Source: Dichetophora obliterata
Lineage: Eukaryota > Arthropoda > Insecta > Diptera > Sciomyzidae
Assembly: GCA_963920525.1 (NCBI GenBank)
Contig: OY986439.1
Coordinates: 214,300,000 to 214,363,999, forward strand
Length of the DNA stretch: 64,000 nt
Reading direction: 5' to 3'
Position 1 is the first letter of the stretch. The number at the start of each line of letters is the position of its first letter. Below are positions 21,862 through 34,377 of this stretch, one piece after another. The translations under genes were made by a program, and so were the position numbers. The notes beneath the pieces were generated by a model, which saw only the letters and a list, made by a program, of their open reading frames with translations, was not told where the DNA came from and did not search any database.

Positions 21862-22189
21862 ACAATAAATAACAAGGTCATATAGAAAACTTTAAGTTGT
21901 ATATTAATTTTATTTGTTGTTAAACAATTGTAAACTTTTCTTGAAATGGTTTTTATTAAGTTGCAACAATAAACTAAACAATAAACGGCAACTCAACTGC
22001 ACTACCTTGATTTCAATACAAGATTCAATGCATATTTCAGCTTTTTTTGGCGAACGGGTGAAAAAGCGAGGGAAAAAAGACAAGAACAAACGACACATCA
22101 AGCGAATATGACATACATTTCAATTCGATTCTTGATAAATATAAAAAAGGACTAAAGTTTTTTCTAAATGACCTCTATATTAATTATGT

Positions 22190-22405
22190 TGACTTTATAT
22201 GATTTAAATACAAATTCTAAATGTTTGATAGTTTAAATCATACTTGATTTTAAATACAAATTCTAGTTGTTTGATAGTTTAAAATCGTTTATTGAGCTTA
22301 AGGTCAAAGTTAGAACAATTAATTGTTCTAACGAATTTTTCCAAAGAAACAACAACAACAACAAAGTTTTTTCAATATGAAAAGGAAAAAATCACTAGCT
22401 GATCT
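22190..22405. repeat. Second copy of the TTTGATAGTTTAAATC module block
   Basis: Direct copy of 21535-21690: TACAAATTCTAGTTGTTTGA, TCGTTTATTGAGCTT, AGAACAATTAATT, TTTTCCAAAGAAACAACA and ATCACTAGCTGAT occur in the same order. A further partial copy is at 23970-24030. Confidence 0.65.
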
Positions 22406-22429
22406 GATTGCAATTTCTACTCTGCTAAA

Positions 22430-22515
22430 AGCGTCATCAGAAATCTTTGTGATACCCGTGCAAGCGCGCGCTAACGCACTGCACCATCGGGGCGATGAGA
22501 TTTGAAGCGTCAATT
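22430..22515 (-). mobile_element. tRNA-derived SINE-like fragment
   Basis: The minus strand reads GATGGTGCAGTGCGTTAGCG (22489-22470), a good A box preceded by CTCATCGCCCC, then CACGGGTATCAC in the B-box region. This GTGCAGTGCGTTAGCGCG type is common in tRNA-related SINEs. It differs from the 15.2/49.2-kb family. Confidence 0.5.
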
Positions 22516-23100
22516 TCTCAGTTTTTCCTCCATTTCATAATGTCACATTTGTTGTTGTATTTCTGTTTTACTTTAGTTTCTATGCTTATGTTATTATATG
22601 TAGTCCAACAGCCTGCTGGAAGTCTGCACTAACAAAGCATGTTTACTGAAGTTGTTTTTAGAATTTTTGCTGATTTTGTTTTCAGCTGTTTCCGTTTGGT
22701 CGAGCTCTACCATTTGATTAAAGTTTTTTCTAAATGACCTCTATATTAATTCCTAAAATCCTCTAAAAAAAGGACTTTACATTTATATAGAGAACGGTTT
22801 AAAGGTACAAAAACATGTCGTTTTCATACCAGCAAATCAGACGCCGCCGTTTTAAGTACCGTTTAGCTGGCACAGTAACATTCATGGCTTGTTGGGTTGT
22901 AATGCAATAGAGAATACAGATGCATGAAGCTAGAGAGCCAGTATGTGGCTACAAAAAAAAGGACTACTACTAGCCAAGGTTGCCAGTTAAAATTTAAAAC
23001 AATTCCGATAAAAAATTTCTTTTTTCACAATAACATAAATTAAATACAACAAAAATTACCATTGTAAAGATAAACAAAAAAGTTTCTACCGCAATAAAAA

Positions 23101-24415
23101 GACACAGTTTCGATAGTATCGCAAGTATAGACGTAGAACTCCTTTTTATGTAGTAATAGAGAAAAATTCTGGTTTATTTCATTTATATTTTTCAAAACTA
23201 TTTTAAAACATTTCATCTTCTAAATAAAAATTATTCAAAAACAAATTTGTTGTTGTTGTTGCCTTCTTTAAACTTACTTGATCTAAAAAGCTCACAATTG
23301 AATTCATGTAAAAATTTGTTTTGTTTTATAAAAAATTTTCGTTTGATATTTTTAGTGATGAATTTGTTGTTAATTTTTTATGTTGGTTAAAATTAAATTT
23401 AATTCAAAGTTATGTTTAATAAATGGAAATAAATATCGGAAAAATTTGAATTATTTATTTTTCCTGTAGTAAAGAGCATAAACATATTTAATATGTATAT
23501 CAAATGAAAAGTTTTTATAAAACAAAACAAATTTTAACATGAATTTAATTATGAGCTTTTTAGATCAAGTAACTTTGAATAAGGCAACAACAAAAACAAA
23601 TTCGTTTTTGAATAATTTTTATTTAGAAGATGAAATGTTTTTTCAATTTTGAATAGTTTTTATTACATTATATATAAAGTAATTCAAAAACTACTTCAAA
23701 ACAAGAGGCTTAAAAACTACTTTGAATTGTATTAAGGCAACAACTGCTCTGATTTTGACTAATATGCATTTATGTATTTTTTTTTTTTTCAAAACAATAA
23801 AATAAATGATCTCTTTGATGTATAGAAATTTAAAATTTGTATACTTTTAATTTCATCTTCAGTAAGTGGAATATTAACTAGTTTTCAAAGTAATTAAAAT
23901 TTAACTAATTCAACAAGTAGTTGAAAATATATGAGGTTTTCAGTGGATTTATTTTAAAGAAATTAAAAAAATGTTGACTTTATATGATTTAAATACAAAT
24001 TCTAAATGTTTGATAGTTTAAATCATACTTGAAATTAAAAAAAAAATTAAAAAAATTATTTTAAATTAACTAATTTAACAAGTAGTTGAAAATATATGCG
24101 GTTTCAATTGATTTATTTTAAAGTAGTTAAAAAAATAATTTAAGTTCAACTAATTTAACAAGTAGTTGGAAACATATGCAGACGAAAGTCCATTAATTTA
24201 TTTAGCGGACATCACCATACAAAATATGTTAGTTCGCTCTATGGAAAAAAGTCAGAATTTCAACTAGTTGTGGTTAACATAAAACTGTTTTCTCAACTAC
24301 TTTTAACTTAGTTTATTTTCCTGCAGGGTATACATAAAAAAAAACAGAATTTTTCTCTATTACTGTATAAAAAGGAATTCTACGTCTGTACTTACGAAAC
24401 TATCGAAACTGTGTC
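23101..24415. mobile_element. 1.3-kb TIR element with inner palindrome
   Basis: GACACAGTTTCGATAG (23101) and CTATCGAAACTGTGTC (24400-24415) begin inverted repeats of about 70 bp that share GACGTAGAA, CCTTTTTAT and TAATAGAGAAAAATTCTG. Inside, 23191-23345 and 23505-23665 form a second inverted pair (CATTTCATCTTCTAAATAAA, CTTACTTGATCTAAAAAGCTC against their complements). No transposase is visible. Confidence 0.75.
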
Positions 24416-25361
24416 GTTTTTTTTTTTACTTTTGGTATTCTAAAAGTTTAAAAAGTCACACTGTGCACCGTCTGTCAAAGTTCTTACTTTTGCGTATATT
24501 TTCACATAGTTGTAAAGTATTGAGCAAAGTAACCATCAGTTATAAATGCCAATCCACGCTTTGTCCGTTAACACATAATTTTTGTAATGGGGTGAGCACA
24601 AAGCGAATAAGCATTGATTTTGCTTCACTTCCTCAATTTTATAAAACCAACAGTTGAGCAAATCAAGTTAGAATTTTGTAATGCATTCAAATTCAAGTGG
24701 ACACAAAAGGAATGTCAAAAACATGTTTTTCCATAAAAATTTGGTCTCAATTTCACTTTCCAAATGAATTCGCCACCAGTTCTCTCGCTCAGAAGAGAGC
24801 TTTATTTATTTATATTTTTTTTCTTTTTTAAATTTTGTTGAAAAATGTTGCTATGCATGTATCCTATCGAAATATGTATTATATTTCATACTTTTCTATG
24901 TTTTGGTTTTTTACACAATATCTACACAAAAATGTTTAATTTTATAAATCTTAACTTATATGATTAACTCAAAACAAAAAACTGCTGCTTTTTTAACTGT
25001 CTTTAATTTAATTCATGTTCTTCATTTTGTTGCAGTTATGCCAAAAAGTATTTAATTTGATATAACTAAATCGTGGAACTGCTGTTTAGCAACTAATTCG
25101 ATTTGTTGCAGATCTGCAAAGCGACGCGATAAAGGGTTAAAATAAGTTTATGCTGAGAAAGTGCGAAAAGTTATAGTAGCTAAACTCTATTGTTATTGCA
25201 TGTAATTCAACAAGTTTTACTCACTGTAACTTAAGCTACTCCATTATTTTTATCATAGGTAACGACTCTTCTCATAGTATTTCTTGAGCATGAAAATATT
25301 ATTACCTGCAATAAAAGTTCATTGAATTTCACACCTTAATGAGTCAGTATTGATGTTTATA

Positions 25362-25407
25362 CAACAGCAACAACAACAATAACAACAAAAACAGCAATAA
25401 AACAGTA
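25362..25407 (+). repeat. CAA-type microsatellite
   Basis: Interrupted CAA/CAG repeats (ACAGCAACAACAACAATAAC...). The flanks 24430-25360 and 25410-26495 are AT-rich with no gene seen. Confidence 0.7.
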
Positions 25408-26501
25408 GTAAAGACATTGCACTAATTTCATTTCAAAACATATGATTTTGAAAAAATATCAATTACCATCATTTGTCATTGACAATTGACAGTTATAATT
25501 TGCCAACAACTGTCAATCAGCATAGTTTATCAATTATTGTGCTCATAACTACATAACAGCTGGCGCTTATTTTAACCAAATTAACATTTTTAAATACATG
25601 CAGTTTAATTAAGTAATTAAATTGTTTTATGAAGCCGCACTAAACTTTTTATTTGCCTCATCGAAATTTCACTAAACCTCGGCAAAGTAGCGTAAATCAA
25701 TCAATTTTTCAAATTTATTGGCCTTTTTTACAGCAACAGTAAATAAAGTTTGTCTGTTTTTACAGACGCGGACAAATCGCGTTTATTAATTTGCTTATCA
25801 ATAAATAAATTTAAAATTTTACTGTAATTTATGATGTTAAACAACAAAACGGAACAGAACAGAGGAATACAAACAACATTGATGTTGATTGAGTGTAGGA
25901 TCAGTAATTGACATAATTGAATGAAAGATAAGAGAGGAGGCCATGATATTGATATATAGTAGATCGAACTAAAGTTATTGATTAATTCTTACTAAAGATC
26001 ACTTAAGTTGGTCAATTGTTAAAATATTTGCAATAAGAGAGATAAACGTTTTTTTTTTCAAGCAATAAAAGTAACGATAGCGTTTACATTTCAATTACAT
26101 AGAACTGTTATCTAGCAAAAAATTTAGATCTTATTAAAATGATAATGTAATCGGTGTTTTGACAGCTAAGATAAAGCTTTTTGAGTACTGTTCGTCGACA
26201 TCTTGATGAAAATAATGCTCGTACTTAAGTATGAAAGAAGCGTCAAGTCGTAGGAAGTTGTTGCTAAAGTATTGAAATAAAATAGGTCGAGTAAAAATTC
26301 TTCATAAAATCGTACACAAAGCCTATTTAACTGATTTTATTATTCAGCCTGTTTATTGTGTCGTCTCGGCTAACGCCAGTATAGTTTGTCCCAAATCAGT
26401 TTACACCATAAAAAACAGTATTTCAAACTCTTCACATGCACTGAAATGTGTCTTGATGCCAACTTATTTGAGTGATTCTGCACCCGCAAATACACTCTTA
26501 G

Positions 26502-26952
26502 AGCCTGTTCTCACGCGCCTTACGTTAGGCGGAGCATCGGATTAATTTTGATGTATACTGGTAAGGCGGGAAGTGGGAAGGTGACAAGTTACGTAAGGCA
26601 GCATTTTCAAAAATTTTAAAAATTTTGCGATTTATTTTGACGTCTGCTACTTTGAAGTTTCATTGTTTGTCATTTCCCTCTTGGTTCTCTTATGTTTTGG
26701 CGCAAATAAATTTTGTTTTGCATTGGTTGGGTTTTCACTTTTACTTATTTCTAATTGTTTGCGTTGCTGTTTAATTTCAGACTTACAAAGTAATGAATAT
26801 TCCGAAATTTAACAGCACATTAACATTATTGACTGTTCTCGGAATTCAAAATAAGGCAGTCTTAAAAAAATCGGTAGTAAGAACACCTGACAGATGCACA
26901 TTGTCAAAATAACGCCATTACTCAGCCTTTTTTAAGGCGAGTGAGAACAGGG
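26502..26952. mobile_element. 451-bp MITE with CCTGTTCTCAC termini
   Basis: Left end AGCCTGTTCTCACGCGCCTT, right end complementary to CCCTGTTCTCACTCGCCTTA. TCTTAG occurs directly outside both ends (26496-26501, 26953-26958). The interior is non-coding. The duplication length would fit an hAT-type origin if two bases have decayed. Confidence 0.78.
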
Positions 26953-27652
26953 TCTTAGTGTCATTGTTATTGTGCACACTTTTTAAATCAATATTTCTTA
27001 ATATACAATAGGCAATATGCATCATTCTTGAACCCACATTATATTAGACCCACTTGTAAAGAACAATAGCTAAATAATTTTTAGCGTATAAAATGTTTAG
27101 CAACCGTTTTATCAATAAGTCACGTATTAGTTGTTTTTGCAATAGGAAAATATTGTGTAAAGCATTTTTCATAAATAATTAGTTAACACCCCAAAGAATA
27201 TGCATCTCCTGTTTCAAGTTAAAATTCGAAAGGTATGTATTGAAAAATAGTGCCAAATGCTATCAAGCTATCCAAACGCTCCACAGTGTTTCGAATGGCC
27301 TAGTTAGACGGATATAAATCTGTAACTCGGGTTTGAGGGCACGGAATAATTAGGTTACTATAAGTGACATGTCTTCGTTACATAAAAATTTCGTGTCCGT
27401 TACATAAAAATTAGTCCGTGTGGAACAAAAGTTACAAAAATTTTTAAAGAAAAATTAGCCTTTTCGCTTGCCTACATCGCGATTTGGTAAATAACTCCTC
27501 TTGAATTTGGCATAACTCCTGAACGAAAAGCTGCACAGAAAACGTTGAACACTTGTTGTAAACGTTACAGTGTGTTTATTAGTTTCTTACTACACCAAAA
27601 AATATTTTATCCATTATTTATATCTCTTTTTTTATATTTAAAACAACATATT

Positions 27653-27885
27653 CAGCCATATCATCAATAATTTTTCACACGGAATCGAAAAAAGGAGTTT
27701 TCATTTTTAAAGCTCAAGAAAATTTTGGAATTTTTTAATGCAAATTTGTTCATAAACTGTTTATCAACAAATTTGCATCAAAAATTTCCAAAATGTTATT
27801 AAGTATTTAATTTTTAAGGTAAAGACCTTAAAAATTAAAACTCACTTTCCCGATTCCGCGTGAAAAATTATTCATGATAGAGCTG
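27653..27885. mobile_element. 233-bp MITE, CAGCCATATCAT family, copy 1
   Basis: Begins CAGCCATATCATCAATAATT and ends with the complementary ATTATTCATGATAGAGCTG; ATTCCGCGTGAAAAATTATT pairs with its complement. The whole element is nearly palindromic. Copy 2 lies at 44292-44511. Confidence 0.78.
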
Positions 27886-27889
27886 ATTT

Positions 27890-29500
27890 TTTTAGCTAAA
27901 AAATTTTTGAATTTTTAAATATTTTGTAAAATCGCTAAAAAGCTATTTGTCTATGTCTTAAAATTTTTATATTCATAAAGTTATGAAGTCTATTTTCAAA
28001 ATAAGAAAAGAAGAGGCTTCTCGTGACCTTACATTATGTTTATTTTTATTTTTTTCGTGCGGTACTAAATTGTAACTGCATATTGTAATTATATATTCAA
28101 ATGGTTTGTTCTGCATGACAGCGTCTGTTATGAAATTTACCAAAGTTACTATGAAGTATGCTCTTGAATTTTGTCTCTACAAAACACATTAAAAGGAAAA
28201 ATGGTTTATATATAAAAATCAATTATTGGCTGTGTGTTTTATGTAGACTCCGAAACTACTGGGCTGATTAAGCTGAAGCAGATTTTTCCTACCAATAGGT
28301 GGTTTAAGAAAAAATTTGCCACACCTCCTTTTTACTGCCCACAAATCAATAAAAATGCTATATTTCAGACAGTTTTTGTTCGTGCTATGAGACTAAAATT
28401 CGGTAATTAAGTTCGTAAGGTGACTGTCGGCAACTGTACTAAAAATAGGCGTGGTCGCACTATAGGTACGCCAACTTTTAAGAGTAAAATCGGGTACCAA
28501 AAAGTATCGAGTTAACCCATTACTACTCAGCTGTATTAACAGTAATAAACTGTACCGAACTTAGTTTGCCTTTGGTCATTGTTGTTGTTCGATTTTTGAA
28601 AAAATTCACAATTTTTAGAACAATACATCATTATTTTTCATTGAGTGTAGTTCGACCCAATACGACTATGTATATCGTTTCGCCAAGCGGTAATTATTGT
28701 TGTCATTGTATTATGTTTTTGTTTTTGTACTCAGCTGCACCTGCAAATATTTAGATCTCATTTCTCAAACGCCTAATTTTCTTCGACGCAACCCCTCTCT
28801 TAGCGCTTTCAAAACTTTAAAATTTGTTTACTCAAAATCTCTTTTTTAGACCTGGTTGACAGTGAGTAGACTAAGAGAGTTTTCGACCGCTTGATTTGAT
28901 TCCAAATTAATTTTGCAGCGAAAACGTTCCTCTTCAGCCGGCCGTAGCCGTTTTCTTTTTTAATTTAAACATTTTTCTATTGAAAAATTGGTGAAAATTT
29001 TTATTTTTTGTTTTTTGCAAATAGTCGCTTTTTTATCTAAACAATATTTTGAAAATCCCCTACGTCCGGCTATAGCTCATAACATGTATTTTAAGAATCC
29101 TTTTCGTTTTTTGTCTTCAGATGATCCATTTGAACGAATTGCTGTCACAGCCACTGAGGCCATATTTAATAGGTGTCATTTTCAAAGAACCATTATGCAC
29201 AAATATACCCTTGAAAAAAATTATTTTTAAGTAAATACTGTTTAATGTACAAAAATGTGTGCAAACTTTGATATGAATCCATCAAATTGATTTCTAACGT
29301 TTGCACCTTTCATGCCCCTTAATTCGCAGTAAAAAAGAAAGTGTTTTCATTTAAATACTCTACAAAGACATTAAAAACGCATTCTCTTCTAAAAAAATGT
29401 TGCCCTAACTGCAGAATTTTTGAGATTCTGACCTGAATTCACTAAATGTTGACCTTTTTTGAGCTGAGAATGGAACAAAAAAATGCAACATTTTAATATT
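27890..29500. other. AT-rich DNA, no gene seen
   Basis: Short open frames (28566-28754, 28988-29230) have no domain or supporting splice context. Confidence 0.6.
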
Positions 29501-29509
29501 GGCTGCACT

Positions 29510-30483
29510 CAAGGTTGCCAGTAATGTGGGAAAAATCCCATTCGTGGTAATTTTTAATTGTTCTTGGGAAATGTTTTTTTTTGGGAATTCCCATGATATT
29601 TTTTACTTGGCGTGGGAATTCAGTGTATTATTTTTTAATTGCATGGGAATTCGGGAATGTTCTTCTTAAAAATTAATTTTTAATTTTTATTAAGCAAAAA
29701 TTTAATAATAGTTTTCTATGAACTACGTAAAGAATATAAAGAAGTGTAAAGCTATAAGTTTACGCTGTACATTTTCTTGAACTTACCCTTAACAAAAACG
29801 ATTAAAATTCATATTTGTGTTAAGAACAAGTTGCCATCATGGAAACTAAGTAGACATTTTTTGAATTTTTGATTTTTTTGCAAGCATAAAGCTTACAAAA
29901 ATTATTTTAAAATGCAAAAAAATAAGAAAAATATTACTAGTAAAACAATAATAAAAAATGTTTGCAAGTTTACTTAACGAATCCACTGGTTTTCAACTAT
30001 CTTTAAAAATGAAAATTAAATCACAGTTGCCATTATATGCTCTACTTGCACCGCATTGTCGTAAGCTGCGTATGTAAAATCCCTTACATTTTTGTTGTTG
30101 CAAAATATGCTTCAGTTAGTATATCGCTCTTACGCTATTAACATCACAAATACGCCGTTCATTGAATACCACTATTATTTCTTCGTGGTATTTCTAACTT
30201 TTTTTTTAATTTTTTATGCAAATGCGAATTATTGTGGTATTTTTAATGCGTTTTCGATTTTTTGTCGGATTTTTTAATGCATATAGGGTTTTTGGTGGTA
30301 TTTTTAAAACGAGTGGTATTTTCGTGGTAATTTTTAATGATCGTCTGATTTTTTGTGGTATTTTTCGATTGCGGTGGGATTTTTTTGTTTACCTTTACCA
30401 TGCGAATGGGTGGTATTTAATTTATGTTACTATGGGAAAAAGGTAATTTTCGTGGGAATTATTTCGAATTTTGACTGTCAACT
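29510..30483. mobile_element. Candidate element with TTGGCTGCACT flanking repeats and GTGGTATTTTT repeats
   Basis: TTGGCTGCACT occurs at 29499-29509 and 30484-30494. The enclosed ends CAAGGTTGCCAGT and the complement of ACTGTCAACTTT are imperfect inverted repeats. The right part (30180-30420) is a degenerate array of GTGGTATTTTT-like units, and the left part holds GTGGGAATTC-like units. It resembles the Foldback-type pattern but has no clean arms. Confidence 0.55.
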
Positions 30484-31329
30484 TTGGCTGCACTGTTGTT
30501 TTGAATTCTGATGTATATATGATTGAGTTTTTTTTAACAAATACTCAATCAAATCAAACAATTAAGTTTTATTAAAATTAACCACTTTAATCAAAAATAT
30601 ATTGGATTTAATTTCAGAAATTTTTCAAAATTTCCAAACTTTTTGCTTCTCACAATTGTCACAACACAAAATATTAAAGTCAAAATTATTTTATTTTGTT
30701 TTTATGTTTGTATTTCTAGAGGGCAGAATGCAGAACCGTTGAATTTTACTGATCAGAAAAATCTGCGTTTGTTATACTTTTGCGGTCAACATTTTCGTGA
30801 AAAGAACACGATTTATTTCAAGGTCAACATTTGTTTTAAAAAAAGAACGGGAAAAAGCCCAGAATTCTTGAAGAAGGCAAAAAAATGCAGAATTTTTTCC
30901 AGAAAAGAATACGCTATTAAACTCCGATTTGTATTTTTTAAACTATTGGGTTGATTCTCTAAATAATGAACCATTTTTTGAAAAAACTAAAAAGTAATTT
31001 GTCATATGTCGTTTGTTGAGCACTGATTGATATTGATCAATATTGCCAAATAATTCGATATTCGATAATGTTCCTATATTTTGTCTAAATCTTTCAAAGT
31101 TTACCAATTCATAAAAAAAATCAAAGCTCAAGAGAAAAGAAAAACAAGCAACACCTGCTCTCTCAAGCTCGAAACTAGCTTCAACTTTACTTGAAAAATT
31201 TCTTCAAGCACAAATCTCAGCCTTCAAACAACTGAACGTCAAATTGACATTTCAAAATGTTCTATTGTTTTGCGAATTTTTATATTAATGCAATAATTTG
31301 CATTAAATATAAGTGTGAGTGCTTTATAT

Positions 31330-31620
31330 GCGAGGGCCGTTTTATAATTCCGTGAAAAATGAAACAAGGAATAATTTTTACGGCAAAAAAAGTTATATTT
31401 CTCAATATAGTCTCGATACACTTCGTCCAACGTTCCTCCAATTTTTTGATCCCATCCGAAAAATATGTTTTCGGAAAGTCCTCAAAATAGGCCTTTTTCG
31501 GTGCTGAGCTCCTCTCTGGTGGTAAATCTCTTTTGCTGATGGTTTTTTTGCTCAATGCTTGATAAGCACACGAAATTGACTTTTTTTCTTTTTTGCCAAA
31601 GTTCACAAGATCGTCTGCTG
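31330..31620 (-). pseudogene. mariner-type transposase carboxyl-end relic
   Basis: The minus strand reads KAYFEDFPKTYFSDGIKKLE, then RWTKCIE, the usual carboxyl end of mariner-family transposases (F-x-D-G-I-x-x-L-x-x-R-W-x-K-C-I). It is followed by a sequence ending at GAGGGCCGTTTTATAATTCC (about 31333-31352), likely one mariner terminus. The rest of the gene is absent; a hairpin lies next to it. Confidence 0.8.
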
Positions 31621-31623
31621 TCG

Positions 31624-31800
31624 ATGGCTGCCAAACACAAACTTATTGCATTATTCTGTATCACGAAGATGCTCACCAACGATGAGAAAGACACGAGAAG
31701 CAATATTTTCTTCCATACAAAATTGTATTACTTCTCGTGTCTTTCTCATCGTTGGTGTGCTTGTTCGTGATACAGAATAATGCAGTAAGCGTCGCAGCCA
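31624..31800. repeat. Large hairpin (about 80-bp arms, 14-bp loop)
   Basis: Arms 31624-31711 and 31725-31800 are inverted copies containing TGCATTATTCTGTATCACGA, CACCAACGATGAGAAAGACA and CGAGAAG with few mismatches. Open frames on both strands here are by-products of the palindrome. It may be a palindromic MITE inserted at the edge of the mariner relic. Confidence 0.8.
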
Positions 31801-32035
31801 AAGAAGTAAAATATAAGGAAATGGTGTTGCTTACACATACACTGTACGTGAACTGTCGCACCATTCGTAAATTGTGCGAGCGAGAAAGAGTGTGTTTTTT
31901 GACAGTTTTGAGAACCCTGGCATCTGATTGGAAGACTCCTCAGCAAAATAGTTGAAAATAATTTAATTTTAAGCATTTTTCACTGCTTAAAAAGCAACAA
32001 AATTAAAGAAAAAAAACCACTAAAACAAATGCAAT

Positions 32036-32103
32036 ATGAGTTGTGCGGTTAAGAGTTGTAATAGTTCCCGAAAACTTCAAAACAATGAGCATTCGTTCCA
32101 CAG
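32036..32103 (+). pseudogene. Orphan THAP-type zinc-finger first exon
   Basis: ATG at 32036 opens MSCAVKSCNSS...EHSFHR, ending at an AG/GTAAAT donor (32104). The C-x4-C pair followed by S-F-H-R is the normal start of a THAP domain (host DNA-binding proteins and P-element-like transposases). The expected next exon (FP... with a Trp and the C-x2-H pair) was not found in the following kilobases, so this is probably a relic of a gene or transposon. Confidence 0.5.
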
Positions 32104-32109
32104 GTAAAT

Positions 32110-34370
32110 ATGTCCATACGGTTTAAATTCTTTTAACAAAAGTGCTTTATTTAGTTTCTAACGATATTTTTTTAACTTATTTGTGTTAGAAATGTATATA
32201 TTTCTTATTAAAAATCGTTTAAAAATGCAATTTAGACCCGTTGATTTTCCGCCAATTCGATCAAACCACATCTGTCAAAACACAAACACTGCTTCAGGGG
32301 CGCAGTCATTTTTCGCAGTTGAATACATATTTGGGGCGCTCTTGTTTTCAGGATAGTGAATCAGATTTAGTACCTGTTTGTTAAATTTTTCTGATTTTTA
32401 CACTACAACTAGGCAGAAACACCCAAAGAATAAGGGTTTTAAAAAATTAACCTAATATAATTTGTAATTAGAGTTGAAGTTTAGAATTTAGGCCTTCAAA
32501 TATAGAAAAATTACCTAAAAAATCTTGCAGTTTTTCTAGCTTTTCAACAAAACTAAGCTTTATGGGTATTAAAACAAAAGTTATGTTTGTATCTATTCAA
32601 CGAGGTGTCAAATTTAGAATTCCATAAGAATTCATTAAGATATAATTTTTTTATAATTAGAATTTGTCTGAAAGACAAGTGGTTTTTCTTTTAAGAAAGC
32701 AATACATTAAAAAGAGAATTATTAAAAAGATAACTACATTCAGAACTGCTGTAGACAGAGAAGCCTGTGTGGTACTTACTGAGGTTTGTAAACCCTAAGC
32801 AGCATCCGAAGGCCTCCTTTTGATCCATTTATTTTTTTTTTAAATTTGGAAAAACCTCGCGATTTTAAGTAAAAAAAGGGTTGTATCTTAAATGCATGTA
32901 TTTTTATGTTTGATATCTTGTTGAAGAGATACTTGTATTATCTCTCTTTTGATACCCATAAAGTTTAGTTTTGTTGGAAAACTTAAAAAATCAGCTAAAT
33001 TTTTAGTATACTTTTCCATTTTTTTCCACTTTTTCCACTTTTGGATGCCTAAATCTTCTAAGCCAATTGCGACCGATCAAAATTTTTTTAAATAATTAGA
33101 GTTGTTGCTATTCTTGAAATGTTTCTAAAATTTTAATGCATAAGAACAAACTTTAACAGTTTGGGCCTTCTTTTACGATATAACCGAATACGGCCCTTTG
33201 TGATTGTTTCTGTATTTGTGTGAACCAACACCAATATAGAAAATACCACACTTTTCTGCTATTACAGCACTTCCTTATATTTTACTTCTTTGGTCGCAGC
33301 GAGCTGAAATTTTGACAGTATATTAACAAATGATTGTTGACAGAACCAGTGTTGCATTTAAAGTTACAACGCGGGAATTTAAAAAATGCACTACTCAAAT
33401 TGCCCTCGTATTTTGCATAGTATTTTTTATAAGAATAAATCAATCAAAAAATCAATTGTTTACTACCGCTTGTATACAATCGCTTTGGATCATTTCTAAA
33501 ATTTTTTTAATATTTCTATAGAATTTTAAATAGTAATTTTTATAAAGAATTTGTTTAAAAATGTTGCTTATTTTGATAAATTATTTTTAACGCCGAACTT
33601 AACTATTGTTCTGAAAGTTTTTGTGATATTTATTGTTAAAACTATTGAACTAATAATTTAAGTTGGCTACCTGCTTGTTTTTATTTTATCTATCTTTTGC
33701 AAAAGAAAACAATTTTAATTAATGAAAGTTCTTCAACTGAAGTGTTCAACTTTATGTATAACGTAGTGGTTTTTATTACGTTGCATGTGATTTTTATTTC
33801 TATGAACTTGATTTTGTTTTTGGAGTGAATAACTGATTTCTTAAATTATCAATCTCACTAAATTGATTATTATTTTAAATGTATTATCTATGATTTTATA
33901 ATATAAAATTTATATGTACATAGGCATCGTTATTCTGAAAATAAAACATTATTTCTATGAATTCTGCTAATATTTCAATCAAATTAGGTTCAATTTCGTT
34001 TCTATTGTTTGAAATGAACTACAAGCTGCAATTATATTTCTTAATATATTGATAAACAACCGATAATGATGAATACCGTTAATGGTATTTTTATAACCCA
34101 AAACAGAACAATTTTAAATTTATTCGTTTCTTGTGAAACTAATTTTTGTTAATGCAGTAAACGTAAAGGATTTCATGAAATATTTTAGTTCTGTTAACTT
34201 TGTGTTCATAGCGACAGTATGGGTTTGTTGGTCAAAGCGCAATATTGCGCATGCTAATGCATCGTTACTGCTTTTCTGCACTGCAACAATGCACAGGAAA
34301 ATAGTTTTGTAGAACGACCAAACATTGGCAAGATAATTTATTTTTTGATTAATTTGTTACAAAGATTGAT
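32110..34370. other. AT-rich DNA, no gene seen
   Basis: No continuation of the THAP exon with a proper acceptor was found. A block at about 33255-33300 is the inverted copy of 31793-31835 (TTCCTTATATTTTACTTCTT). Otherwise unremarkable. Confidence 0.55.
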
Positions 34371-34377
34371 GAAATGT

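Noticed and set aside
31482..31976. Overlapping open frames on both strands around 31.5-32.0 kb
   Set aside because: Caused by the large hairpin (same sequence on both strands) and the mariner relic.
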